In this document: one piece after another, positions 16,632-24,401 of the stretch
Position numbering within the stretch: the first letter of the stretch is position 1
How the letters are laid out: every line of letters starts with the position of its first letter
NCBI GenBank assembly: GCA_937908275.1
Contig: CALERA010000403.1
Span: 1 to 34,662, forward strand
From: an uncultured Desulfarculaceae bacterium
GTDB lineage: Bacteria > Desulfobacterota > Desulfarculia > Desulfarculales > Desulfarculaceae
Reading direction: 5' to 3'
DNA length: 34,662 nucleotides
Position numbers and translations under genes: made by a program
Notes under the pieces: model-generated
What the model saw: the letters and a program-made list of their open reading frames with translations, nothing else
The model's database searches: none
Told to the model about the DNA's origin: nothing

Positions 16632-16660
16632 TTGCGCGCCGGCAAACCACGTGATATCCT
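16632..16660 (+). promoter_or_regulatory. Promoter of the rpsB operon
   Basis: TTGCGC (16632-16637) and TATCCT (16655-16660) are 17 bases apart on the plus strand. This gives a leader of about 110 bases before rpsB. Confidence 0.5.
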
Positions 16661-16704
16661 TCGTCGGTTCAAATACACACGCCCTCGGACGCGGGACCCG
16701 GTTG

Positions 16705-16721
16705 CCAGGCGCGAAGCCTGG
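16705..16721 (+). promoter_or_regulatory. Hairpin in the rpsB leader
   Basis: CCAGGC (16705-16710) and GCCTGG (16716-16721) form a perfect 6-bp stem with loop GCGAA, about 55 bases before the start codon. In other bacteria S2 represses its own operon through the leader; whether this hairpin takes part is not shown by the sequence. Confidence 0.4.
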
Positions 16722-16775
16722 TGGGTCAGGCGCGGAGGATGGGGGCGGAGGAAAAAACGCGAAGGAGGATTCACG

Positions 16776-17600
16776 ATGGCTTATGTCACCATGCGCCAGC
16801 TCTTGGAAGCCGGCGTGCACTTCGGCCACCAGACCCGGCGCTGGAACCCCAAGATGAAGCCTTACATCTTCGGGGCCCGCAACGGCATCTACATCATCGA
16901 CCTGCAGAAGACCGTCAAGCTGTTCCGCACCGCCTACGACTTCGTGGTGGACGCGGTGGCCCGGGGCGGCGACGTGCTGTTCGTGGGCACCAAGAAGCAG
17001 GCCGCCGACATCATCCAGGAAGAGGCCGACCGCTGCGGGATGTACTACATCAACTTCCGCTGGCTGGGCGGCATGCTCACCAACTTCCAGACCATCCGCC
17101 GCTCCATCGAGCGCTACAAGTACCTGGAAGGCATGTTCAACGACGGCACCATCAACAAGTTCCCCAAGAAGGAGGCCATCGCCATGGGCCGCGAGCTGGA
17201 GAAGCTCCAGCGCAACCTGGGCGGCATCAAGGACATGGGCCGGCTTCCCTCGGTGATCTTCCTGGTGGACGTCAAGAAGGAGAAGATCGCGGTCAGCGAG
17301 GCCAAGCGCCTGGGCATCCCCACGGTGGCCATCGTTGACACCAACTGCGATCCCGAGGACATCGACTACGTCATCCCGGGCAACGACGACGCCCTGCGCG
17401 CCATCCGTCTGGTGGCCGGCAAGGTGGCCGACGCCATCAACGAGGGCCTGGCCCTGCGCGAGTCGCGCCGGGGTGGCGGCCGCGAGGAGCGGGAGATGAT
17501 CGAGATCCCCGAGGACATGCCCGAGCTGACCGTGGGCCGGGGCGAGGAAGACACCGAGGTGCTGGTGATCCGGCGCTCGGAGCCCGCTCCCCAGGCCTAG
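16776..17600 (+). CDS. rpsB: 30S ribosomal protein S2
   Basis: S2 joins the 30S subunit late and helps bind S1. The 274-residue protein starts MAYVTMRQLLEAGVHFGHQ, the family hallmark, and contains RNGIYIIDLQKT, FVGTKKQA, WLGGMLTNFQTI and VAIVDTNCDP, all diagnostic. The last 40 residues form an acidic and basic tail that is somewhat longer than in E. coli. The ATG at 16776 has GAAGGAGG upstream; in-frame codons further upstream have no support. It begins the operon that continues with tsf, pyrH and frr, the near-universal order. A stable hairpin (17626-17654) separates it from tsf. Confidence 0.98.
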   Translation: MAYVTMRQLLEAGVHFGHQTRRWNPKMKPYIFGARNGIYIIDLQKTVKLFRTAYDFVVDAVARGGDVLFVGTKKQAADIIQEEADRCGMYYINFRWLGGMLTNFQTIRRSIERYKYLEGMFNDGTINKFPKKEAIAMGRELEKLQRNLGGIKDMGRLPSVIFLVDVKKEKIAVSEAKRLGIPTVAIVDTNCDPEDIDYVIPGNDDALRAIRLVAGKVADAINEGLALRESRRGGGREEREMIEIPEDMPELTVGRGEEDTEVLVIRRSEPAPQA

Positions 17601-17625
17601 TCCGCCACATACCGACTTAAACCCC

Positions 17626-17654
17626 GGGCCCGGCGGCGCACCCCGCCGCGGCCC
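17626..17654 (+). other. Intercistronic hairpin between rpsB and tsf
   Basis: GGGCC (17626-17630) plus CGGCGG (17631-17636) pair with CCGCCG (17643-17648) and GGCCC (17650-17654), with one bulged C: 11 bp in all. No U tract follows. It may tune expression of tsf relative to rpsB. Confidence 0.5.
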
Positions 17655-17680
17655 TTGGTCGCCAAAAAGGAGCGTGCACC

Positions 17681-18280
17681 GTGGAAATCACCGCCAGCAT
17701 GGTCAAAGAGCTGCGCGAGAAAACCAACGCCGGCATGATGGACTGCAAAAAGGCCCTGACCGAGTGCGACTGCGACATGGCCAAGGCCGTGGACTGGCTG
17801 CGCCAGAAGGGTCTGGCCGTGGCCGCCAAGCGCGCCGACCGCCAGTCCAGCGAGGGCCAGATCATGTCCTACATCCATGGCGGCGGCAAGCTGGGCGTCA
17901 TGGTCGAGGTCAACTGCGAGACCGACTTCACCGGCAAGACCGACGAGTTCACCCAGTTCGCCAAGGACCTGGCGATGCAGATCGCGGCCGCCAACCCCAT
18001 CTGCGTGTCCCCCGAGGACCTGCCGGCCGAGGTGGTGGAGCGCGAGAAGGCCATCTACCTGGGCCAGGTCAAGGACTCCGGCAAGCCCGAGAAGATCTGG
18101 GACAAGATCATCGACGGCAAGCTGAAGAAGTTCGAGTCCGAGGTCTGCCTGCTCAAGCAGGCCTTTGTCAAGGACCCGGACAAGACCATCGAGGACCTGC
18201 TCAACGAGATGCGGGCCAAGACCGGCGAGAACGTGCAAGTCCGCCGCTTCGCCCGTTTCGTGCTGGGCGAGCAGAGCTAG
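17681..18280 (+). CDS. tsf: Elongation factor Ts, short form
   Basis: EF-Ts exchanges GDP for GTP on EF-Tu. The N-terminal UBA-like domain has KELREKTNAGMMDCKKAL, and the core has the EF-Tu-contact sequence NCETDFTGKTDEF, the usual TDF motif. At 199 residues it is clearly shorter than the 283-residue E. coli protein, having a single core subdomain, as in Thermus and several deltaproteobacteria. The start is GTG at 17681 with AAAAAGGAG upstream. It follows rpsB and precedes pyrH with structured gaps on both sides. Confidence 0.97.
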   Translation: MEITASMVKELREKTNAGMMDCKKALTECDCDMAKAVDWLRQKGLAVAAKRADRQSSEGQIMSYIHGGGKLGVMVEVNCETDFTGKTDEFTQFAKDLAMQIAAANPICVSPEDLPAEVVEREKAIYLGQVKDSGKPEKIWDKIIDGKLKKFESEVCLLKQAFVKDPDKTIEDLLNEMRAKTGENVQVRRFARFVLGEQS

Positions 18281-18290
18281 ATAGCATCCC

Positions 18291-18322
18291 GCGCCGGGGC
18301 CTCCGCCAGGCGGCCCCGGCGC
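18291..18322 (+). other. Intercistronic hairpin between tsf and pyrH
   Basis: GCGCCGGGGCC (18291-18301) and GGCCCCGGCGC (18312-18322) form a perfect 11-bp stem with a 10-base loop. No U tract follows; the pyrH ribosome-binding site lies just after it. Confidence 0.55.
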
Positions 18323-18347
18323 CCCTTCCCACCCAGGAGCCGCGCCC

Positions 18348-19067
18348 ATGGCAGACAAGCCGGTCTATCGCCGCGTGATGTTGAAGCTTTCCGGCGAGGC
18401 CCTCATGGGTCAGGCCAGCTTCGGCATCGCCCCCGAGGTCCTGCAATACATGGCCGGCGAGCTGATCGACGCCATGAACCAGGGTTGCGAGATCGGGGTG
18501 GTGCTGGGCGGGGGCAACATCTTCCGCGGCGTCAGCCAGAGCGCCAAGGGCATGGACCGGGTCCAGGCCGACCACATCGGCATGCTGGCCACGGTGATGA
18601 ACTCCCTGGCCCTGCAGGACGCCCTGGAGCAGCGCGGCCTGCCCACCCGGGTGATGACCGCCATCAACATGCCCCAGGTGGCCGAGCCCTACATCCGCCG
18701 CCGGGCGGTGCGCCACCTGGAAAAGGGCCGCCTGGTCATCTTCGCCGCCGGCACCGGCAACCCCTTCTTCTCCACCGACACCGCCGCCGCCCTGCGCGCC
18801 CAGGAGATCGGGGCCAGCGTGCTGTTCAAGGCCACCAAGGTGGACGGCATCTACGACAGCGACCCGCACACCAACCCCCAGGCGGTCAAGATCGCCCGCC
18901 TGACCTACGATGAAGTCCTGGCCCGCCACCTCAAGTTCATGGACGCCACCGCCATCAGCCTGGCCGCCGACAACCGGCTGCCCATCGTGGTCCTGGACTT
19001 GATGAGCCCCGGCAACATCGCCAAGGCGCTCAAAGGCGAGGCGGTGGGATCGCGCGTGGAGGGATAG
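18348..19067 (+). CDS. pyrH: UMP kinase
   Basis: Phosphorylates UMP to UDP with ATP, a hexameric amino-acid-kinase-fold enzyme of the cytoplasm. The 239 residues begin with YRRVMLKLSGEALMG and contain VLGGGNIFRG, the MLATVMNSLALQDALE helix and the GTGNPFFSTDTAAALRA nucleotide-binding stretch, all typical of PyrH. The ATG at 18348 follows CCAGGAG at good spacing. Two bases separate its stop from frr, so the two are translationally coupled. Confidence 0.98.
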   Translation: MADKPVYRRVMLKLSGEALMGQASFGIAPEVLQYMAGELIDAMNQGCEIGVVLGGGNIFRGVSQSAKGMDRVQADHIGMLATVMNSLALQDALEQRGLPTRVMTAINMPQVAEPYIRRRAVRHLEKGRLVIFAAGTGNPFFSTDTAAALRAQEIGASVLFKATKVDGIYDSDPHTNPQAVKIARLTYDEVLARHLKFMDATAISLAADNRLPIVVLDLMSPGNIAKALKGEAVGSRVEG

Positions 19068-19069
19068 CC

Positions 19070-19627
19070 ATGATCGACGACGTGAAGCAGGAAGCCAAGG
19101 ATTTGATGGAAAAAGCCATCGAATCCCTGAAGCGCGACTTCAACCGGGTGCGCACCGGCCGGGCCTCGGCCAGCATCCTGGACGCCGTGCGCGCCGACTA
19201 CTACGGCCAGCCCACCGCGCTGAACCAGATGGCCAGCGTCTCGGTGCCCGAGGCCCGCCTGATCATGATCCAGCCCTGGGACCCCAAGAGCTGCGGCGAG
19301 ATCGAGAAGGCCATCCTCAAGAGCGACCTGGGCCTGACCCCGCAGAACGACGGCAAGGTGGTGCGCATCTCCATCCCGCCGCTGACCGAGGAGCGCCGCA
19401 AGGACCTGGTCAAGGTCGTCCGCAAGATGGGCGAGGAGACCAAGGTGGCGGTGCGCAACGCGCGGCGCGAGGCCAACGACATGCTCAAGGAATACAAGAA
19501 CGAGGGCGACATCTCCGAGGACGACATGCGGCGGGGGCAGACCGAGGTGCAAAAGCTCACCGACGACTACACCGCCAAGGTCGACGGGCTCCTGGCCGAG
19601 AAGGAGAAGGAGATCCTGGAGTTCTAA
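19070..19627 (+). CDS. frr: Ribosome recycling factor
   Basis: RRF splits the post-termination ribosome together with EF-G. The 185-residue protein has the family's normal length and signature sequences: NRVRTGRASASILD, MIQPWDPKSCGEIEKAI, SDLGLTPQNDGKVVRISIPP and LTEERRKDLVK, followed by the long helical arm. The ATG lies two bases after the pyrH stop, with GGAGGG in the end of pyrH. It closes the translation-related part of the operon; uppS follows after a small hairpin. Confidence 0.98.
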   Translation: MIDDVKQEAKDLMEKAIESLKRDFNRVRTGRASASILDAVRADYYGQPTALNQMASVSVPEARLIMIQPWDPKSCGEIEKAILKSDLGLTPQNDGKVVRISIPPLTEERRKDLVKVVRKMGEETKVAVRNARREANDMLKEYKNEGDISEDDMRRGQTEVQKLTDDYTAKVDGLLAEKEKEILEF

Positions 19628-19645
19628 CCCGCCGACCCCGGCGGG
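19628..19645 (+). other. Intercistronic hairpin between frr and uppS
   Basis: CCCGCCG (19628-19634) and CGGCGGG (19639-19645) form a 7-bp stem with a 4-base loop immediately after the frr stop. No U tract follows, so readthrough into uppS is expected. Confidence 0.5.
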
Positions 19646-19664
19646 AAAGCGGGCATGACCTGAC

Positions 19665-20444
19665 GTGGACGCCAACCCATCCCAACTGGACCCCGCCGCC
19701 CTGCCCCGGCACGTGGCCATCATCATGGACGGCAACGGGCGCTGGGCCCAGGAGCGGGGCCTGACCCGGGTGCGCGGCCACGAGGAAGGCGCCAACAGCG
19801 TCCGGGCGGTGGTGGAGGAAGCCCGCCGCCTGGGCCTGGCCCACCTGACCCTCTACGCCTTCAGCGAGGAGAACTGGGGCCGGCCCGGGGCCGAGGTCAA
19901 GGCCCTGATGCGCCTGCTCAAGCGTTTCCTGAAAAAAGAACGCGACGACCTGGCCGCCAAGGGCATCCGCCTCAACGCCATCGGCCAGTTGGAGCGCCTG
20001 CCCGACGACACCCGGGCCGAGCTGGAGCGCACCATGGCCGCCACCGCCCAGTGCGACGGCCTGGTCCTGACCCTGGCCCTGTCCTATGGCGGACGCCAGG
20101 AGATCCTCCAGGCCGCCCGGGGTCTCTGCGCCCAGGCCGCCCGGGGCGAACTCGCCCCCGAGACCCTGGACGAGGCCGCCTTCTCCGCCCGCCTCTACAC
20201 CGCCGACCTGCCCGACCCGGACCTGATGATCCGCACCAGCGGCGAGCAGCGGATCAGCAACTTCCTGCTCTGGCAGATGGCCTACGCCGAATTCATCTTC
20301 AGCCCCCTGATGTGGCCCGACTTCCGCGAGGCCCAGTTGCGCGCGGCCCTGGTGGAGTATGCCAGCCGCCAGCGCCGCTTCGGCAAGACCAGCCAGCAGG
20401 TCAGCGCCACGCCCAAGAAAGCCAGCGGGCGCGCCCGTGGTTGA
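19665..20444 (+). CDS. uppS: Undecaprenyl diphosphate synthase (cis-prenyltransferase)
   Basis: Makes the C55 lipid carrier precursor for peptidoglycan by adding isoprene units in cis. The chain has HVAIIMDGNGRWAQERGL with the catalytic Asp22, then RGHEEG, LYAFSEENWGRP and near the end PDLMIRTSGEQRISNFLLWQ and YAEFIFSP, the five conserved blocks of the family. Length is 259 residues; the last 25 are a basic tail. The start is GTG at 19665, with a poor ribosome-binding site, so reading may depend on coupling to frr. Its end overlaps cdsA by eight bases. Confidence 0.96.
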   Translation: MDANPSQLDPAALPRHVAIIMDGNGRWAQERGLTRVRGHEEGANSVRAVVEEARRLGLAHLTLYAFSEENWGRPGAEVKALMRLLKRFLKKERDDLAAKGIRLNAIGQLERLPDDTRAELERTMAATAQCDGLVLTLALSYGGRQEILQAARGLCAQAARGELAPETLDEAAFSARLYTADLPDPDLMIRTSGEQRISNFLLWQMAYAEFIFSPLMWPDFREAQLRAALVEYASRQRRFGKTSQQVSATPKKASGRARG

Positions 20445-21267
20445 GATCAACGGCCGCCGGGTGATGCAGGGCCTGGGGCTGCGCGTGGTCACCGGGGTCA
20501 GCCTGGCGGTGGTGGCGCCGCTGCTGGTTCTCTTCGCCCCGGCCTGGCTGCTGGCCCTGCTGGTGGCCGCGTTGGCCGGCCTGGGCATGCGCGAATACCT
20601 GCGCCTGGCCTGCCCGGAGCTGGCCGGCCCCCGGGGCTGGCTGCTCTGGCTGTTGGCGGCGGCCATTCCCACCACGGCCCTGATGGGTTCCGGGGCCCTG
20701 GCCGGGGCCCTGCTCCTGGGCCTGGTGCTGACCGCCTTCGTGGCCATGACCCAGGGCGGCGAGGCCGAGGCCATCCAGCGCCGCACCCTGAACCTGGGCT
20801 GGGGCCTGGCCTACTGCTCCGGCCTGTTGGCCTGCTACCTGCTGCTGGCCAACCTGGACCAGGGGCGGGTGCTGATCCTGTATGGCGTCACCTCGGTGGT
20901 GGCGGCCGACACCGGGGCCTACTTCGCCGGCAACCTGGCCGGCAAGCACCGCCTGGCCCCCACCCTCTCCCCGGGCAAGACCTGGGAGGGCGTGGTCGGC
21001 GGCCTCATCTTCACCGCCCTGATCGGGGGCCTGTTCGTCTTCCTCTTCCTGCCCGACACCCCGGCCCTGGTGGGCTCCGGCCTCTCCCTGGCCCTGGGCG
21101 CGATCTCGGTGGTGGGCGACCTGCTGGAATCCACCCTCAAGCGCGCGGTGGGGGCCAAGGACTCCGGCACCCTGCTGCCCGGCCACGGCGGCCTCCTGGA
21201 CCGGGTGGATGGCATCATCGCCGCCGCGCCGCTGCTGTTGCTGGTGCGGGAAATCTGGTGGGCATGA
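20437..21267 (+). CDS. cdsA: Phosphatidate cytidylyltransferase
   Basis: An inner-membrane enzyme that makes CDP-diacylglycerol from phosphatidic acid and CTP, the precursor used by PssA at 26162. The protein is almost wholly hydrophobic with about seven membrane segments. The C-terminal CDS signature is complete: SVVGDLLESTLKRAVGAKDS, then LLPGHGGLLDRVDG. I chose the GTG at 20437, which overlaps the uppS stop; an ATG at 20464 is possible, and in-frame codons within uppS further upstream are unlikely. It overlaps dxr as ATGA. Confidence 0.94.
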   Translation: MVEINGRRVMQGLGLRVVTGVSLAVVAPLLVLFAPAWLLALLVAALAGLGMREYLRLACPELAGPRGWLLWLLAAAIPTTALMGSGALAGALLLGLVLTAFVAMTQGGEAEAIQRRTLNLGWGLAYCSGLLACYLLLANLDQGRVLILYGVTSVVAADTGAYFAGNLAGKHRLAPTLSPGKTWEGVVGGLIFTALIGGLFVFLFLPDTPALVGSGLSLALGAISVVGDLLESTLKRAVGAKDSGTLLPGHGGLLDRVDGIIAAAPLLLLVREIWWA

Positions 21268-22424
21268 AGCGCCTGGCCCTCCTGGGCTCCACCGGCTCCA
21301 TCGGCCAGAGCACCCTGGAGGTGCTGGCCGAGCACCCAGGGCGCTTCCAGGTGGTGAGCCTGGCCGCCGCCCGCTCGGTGGAGACCCTGGCCGCCCAGGC
21401 CCGGGTCCTGCACCCGGAGGTGATCGCGGTCCTGGACGCCGCCTCGGCCACCCGCCTGGCCACCCTGCTGCCCGACGAACTGGCCCGGCGGGTGGTTTAC
21501 GGCCCCCAGGGCTACCTGGAGGCGGCGGTGGGTTGCGGGCCGGAGCTGGTCCTGAGCGCCATGGTGGGCGCGGCCGGGCTGATGCCCACCTTCGCCGCGG
21601 TGCAGGCCGGCATCGACGTGGCCCTGGCCAACAAGGAGACCCTGGTGGCCGGCGGCGAGCCGGTGACCGCCGCGGCCCGCAAAAGCGGCGCGGCCATCCT
21701 GCCGGTGGACAGCGAGCACTCGGCCATCTTCCAGTCGCTGTTGGGCAACGACCCGGCCGGGGTGGCGGCCCTCTGGCTCACCGCCAGCGGCGGCCCCTTC
21801 CGCGAGGCCCGGCCCCAGGACCTGGCGGCGGTGACCCCGGCCCAGGCCCTGAACCATCCCAACTGGGCCATGGGCCCCAAGATCACCATCGACTCGGCCA
21901 CCCTGATGAACAAGGGCCTGGAGGTGATCGAGGCCCGCTGGCTCTTCGACCAGCCCCTGGAGCGGATCAAGGTGGTGATCCATCCCCAGTCGGTGGTCCA
22001 CTCCATGGTGGAGTACCAGGACGGCTCGGTCATCGCCCAACTGGGCCTGCCGGACATGAAGCTGCCGATCCTGGTGGCGCTCTGCCACCCCCAGCGGGTG
22101 GCCACCGCCTGGCCCCGCCTGGAGATCACCCGGATGGGCCCCCTGACCTTCAGCCCGCCGGACCTGGAGCGCTTCCCGGCCCTGGGCCTGGCCTTTGCCG
22201 CCGGCCGGGCCGGCGGCACCGCCCCGGCCACGCTCAACGCGGCCAACGAGGTGGCGGTGGAGGCCTTCCTGGCCGGGCGCCTGGATTTCCCCGGCATCCC
22301 GGCCTGCGTGGAGGCGGTGTTGTCCGCCCACGCCCCGGCCCCGGCCAGCTCGGTGGCCGCGGTGCTGGAGGCCGACCGCCAGGCCCGGAGCGCGGCCCGG
22401 GCCTGGTTGGCCGCGCGCGGCTAG
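21264..22424 (+). CDS. dxr: 1-deoxy-D-xylulose 5-phosphate reductoisomerase
   Basis: The second enzyme of the non-mevalonate (MEP) isoprenoid pathway, which rearranges and reduces DXP to MEP with NADPH. The 386-residue protein begins with the NADPH-binding GSTGSIG (8-14), has ANKETLVAGG and the metal-binding PVDSEHSAIFQ, followed by LTASGGPFR, HPNWAMGPKITIDSATLMNK and the C-terminal NAANEVAVEAFL. Its ATG overlaps the cdsA stop (ATGA). It shares the operon with uppS, which uses the product pathway further down. A 26-base direct repeat follows the gene. Confidence 0.97.
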   Translation: MKRLALLGSTGSIGQSTLEVLAEHPGRFQVVSLAAARSVETLAAQARVLHPEVIAVLDAASATRLATLLPDELARRVVYGPQGYLEAAVGCGPELVLSAMVGAAGLMPTFAAVQAGIDVALANKETLVAGGEPVTAAARKSGAAILPVDSEHSAIFQSLLGNDPAGVAALWLTASGGPFREARPQDLAAVTPAQALNHPNWAMGPKITIDSATLMNKGLEVIEARWLFDQPLERIKVVIHPQSVVHSMVEYQDGSVIAQLGLPDMKLPILVALCHPQRVATAWPRLEITRMGPLTFSPPDLERFPALGLAFAAGRAGGTAPATLNAANEVAVEAFLAGRLDFPGIPACVEAVLSAHAPAPASSVAAVLEADRQARSAARAWLAARG

Positions 22425-22443
22425 TCTCCCCCGGCCGCCCCGC

Positions 22444-22515
22444 CCCCTCCCCTGACGCGGGGGGCCATCGGCGTCGGTGGCGTAGGCGTCCCCTCCCCTG
22501 ACGCGGGGGGCCATC
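22444..22515. repeat. 26-bp direct repeat between dxr and rseP
   Basis: The same 26 bases (beginning CCCCTCCCCTGACGCG, then a G run and CCATC) occur at 22444-22469 and 22490-22515, identical and 46 bases apart. Each unit can form a small CCCC/GGGG hairpin. The gap between them is not repeated. The pair fills most of the dxr-rseP gap, which is otherwise the widest break in this otherwise tightly packed stretch. Confidence 0.8.
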
Positions 22516-22533
22516 TCCGGGTATACTTAGGCC

Positions 22534-23607
22534 ATGCTGACCATACTTAGCGCCATAGTCGTCCTGGGCCTGCTCGTCTTCGTGCACGAGCTGGGGCATT
22601 TCCTGGTGGCCAAACGGGCCGGGGTGGCGGTGACCACCTTCAGCCTGGGCTTCGGCCCCCGGGTCTTCGGCATCAAGCGCGGCGGCACCGACTACCGCCT
22701 CTCGGCCATCCCCCTGGGCGGCTTCGTGCGCATGGTGGGCGAGCACCCGGGCGAGGAAGTCGCGCCCGAGGACATCCCCCACTCCTTCAGCCACAAGCCG
22801 GTGGGCTGGCGGCTGGCCATCGTGGCCGCCGGGCCGGTGTCCAACGTGCTCTTCGCCCTGGTCACCTATTTCCTGCTGCTCCTGGTCTGGGGCCTGCCCA
22901 GCCTGACCACCGAGGTGGGCGAGGTGGTGGCCGGCCAGCCGGCGGCCCTGGCCGGGGTGGCCAAGGGCGACAAGGTGCTGGCCATCGCCGGCCAGCCGGT
23001 GGAGCACTGGGGCGACATGGTGGGCTTGATCCAGGCCGCCCAGGGCCGGCCGGTGGAGCTGGTCCTGGAGCGCAACCGCCGGCAGACCACCGTCACCCTC
23101 ACCCCCCAGCCGGTGGAGGTGAAGAACATCTTCGGCGAGCCCACCACCGTCTACCGGGTGGGCATCGTCAGCAGCGGCAAGAGCGTGGTGCTGGACGTGG
23201 GTCCGGGCCAGGCCGCCCGCCTGGCCCTGGAGCGCACCTACTCCGCCGGCGAGCTGATCGTGCTCAGCGTGGTCAAGATGTTCGAGCGCAAGGTCTCGGT
23301 GGACTCCCTGGGCGGGCCGATCATGATCGCCCAGGTGGCCGGCGAGGCCGCCCGCCAGGGCCTGGCCCCCCTGCTGGACCTGGCGGCCATGCTCTCGGTG
23401 AACCTGGCCATCCTGAACCTGCTGCCGATTCCGGCCCTGGACGGCGGGCACCTGTTCTTCTTCACCTGGGAGGCCCTCACCCGCCGGCCGGTGCGCCTGG
23501 CGGTGCGCGAGAAGGCCCAGCAGGTGGGCATGGCCCTGCTGCTGCTCCTGATGGTCCTGATCTTCTACAACGACATCGCCCGGATCGTGACCGGGGCCGC
23601 GCAGTAG
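22534..23607 (+). CDS. rseP: RIP metalloprotease RseP (site-2 protease, M50)
   Basis: An inner-membrane zinc protease; in E. coli it cuts anti-sigma factor RseA after DegS and clears signal-peptide remnants. HELGH at 18-22 gives two zinc ligands and the catalytic Glu, and LDGGHLFFF near residue 302 holds the third ligand, Asp303. Between them is one PDZ-like domain (about 105-180), where E. coli RseP has two; 357 residues fits the single-PDZ form. The ATG at 22534 follows TACTTAGGCC, a weak site. It is followed by tsaB after three bases. No sigma-E or anti-sigma gene is in the window. Confidence 0.95.
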   Translation: MLTILSAIVVLGLLVFVHELGHFLVAKRAGVAVTTFSLGFGPRVFGIKRGGTDYRLSAIPLGGFVRMVGEHPGEEVAPEDIPHSFSHKPVGWRLAIVAAGPVSNVLFALVTYFLLLLVWGLPSLTTEVGEVVAGQPAALAGVAKGDKVLAIAGQPVEHWGDMVGLIQAAQGRPVELVLERNRRQTTVTLTPQPVEVKNIFGEPTTVYRVGIVSSGKSVVLDVGPGQAARLALERTYSAGELIVLSVVKMFERKVSVDSLGGPIMIAQVAGEAARQGLAPLLDLAAMLSVNLAILNLLPIPALDGGHLFFFTWEALTRRPVRLAVREKAQQVGMALLLLLMVLIFYNDIARIVTGAAQ

Positions 23608-23610
23608 GCC

Positions 23611-24312
23611 GTGACCATCCTGGCCATCGACACCGCCCAGGCCCCCTTGGGCCTGGCCCTGGCCCATGAGGACCGGGTGCTGGGCGAGGTGATCACCACC
23701 TCCGCCATCCCCCACTCCCGCCGCCTGATGCCCTCCCTGGACTTTCTCATGGGCCAGTGCGACCAAGCCCGCTCCGACCTGAGCGGCCTGGCGGTGAACC
23801 TGGGGCCGGGCTTCTTCACCGGCCTGCGCACCGGCCTGGCCAGCGTGCAGGGTCTGGCCCTGGGCCTGGAGCTGCCGGTGGCCGGCATCTCCGCCCTGCG
23901 CCTGCTGGCCTCCAGCCCGGCCTTTGACGACGGCCTGATCTGGGCGGTGGCCGACGCCCGGCGGGGCCTGGTCTACGCCGCGCCCTTCCGGCGTCAGGGG
24001 AGCGAATTGATCCGCCTGGAGCCGGACACCGCCCTGAGCCCGCCCCGCCTGGCCGAGCGCCTCACTCCCCCGGCCCTGCTGGTGGGCGCGGGCGCGCGGA
24101 TGTTCGCCGACCAACTCCTGGGACCGGGCCTGACCCTGGCCCCGGCCCTGTTCGACCAGCCCCGCCCCGGCCTGTTGGCCCTGATCGGCGCAGAGCGCCT
24201 GCGCCAGGGCCAGGGTCTGGCCCCGGAGGCCATCCGACCGCGCTACTGCCGCCCCTCCGACGCCGAGGTGCGCTTCGGCCTGCCCCTGGACGAGTACCGC
24301 CTGATCGAGTGA
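23611..24312 (+). CDS. tsaB: tRNA threonylcarbamoyladenosine synthesis protein TsaB
   Basis: TsaB is the inactive paralogue that scaffolds TsaD and TsaE in making the t6A base at position 37 of ANN-decoding tRNAs. The N-terminus MTILAIDTAQAPLGLAL has the ASKHA phosphate-binding fold, and NLGPGFFTGLRTGLASVQGL is the family's best conserved stretch. At 233 residues it is of ordinary length and lacks the metal-binding histidines of TsaD. The start is GTG at 23611, three bases after the rseP stop. It ends the long operon that began with rpsB. Confidence 0.95.
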   Translation: MTILAIDTAQAPLGLALAHEDRVLGEVITTSAIPHSRRLMPSLDFLMGQCDQARSDLSGLAVNLGPGFFTGLRTGLASVQGLALGLELPVAGISALRLLASSPAFDDGLIWAVADARRGLVYAAPFRRQGSELIRLEPDTALSPPRLAERLTPPALLVGAGARMFADQLLGPGLTLAPALFDQPRPGLLALIGAERLRQGQGLAPEAIRPRYCRPSDAEVRFGLPLDEYRLIE

Positions 24313-24401
24313 GGCCGGGCCGCGGTGATGCTTCCGGCCCACCCGGGCCGCCCCGGCGTGGTATCATGCCCCAACGGAACCATTTTCACGAGGAGGGCGA
24401 C

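Noticed and set aside
22444..22515. CRISPR array
   Set aside because: Only two repeat units with a 20-base gap, no cas genes, and the units are not of CRISPR type.
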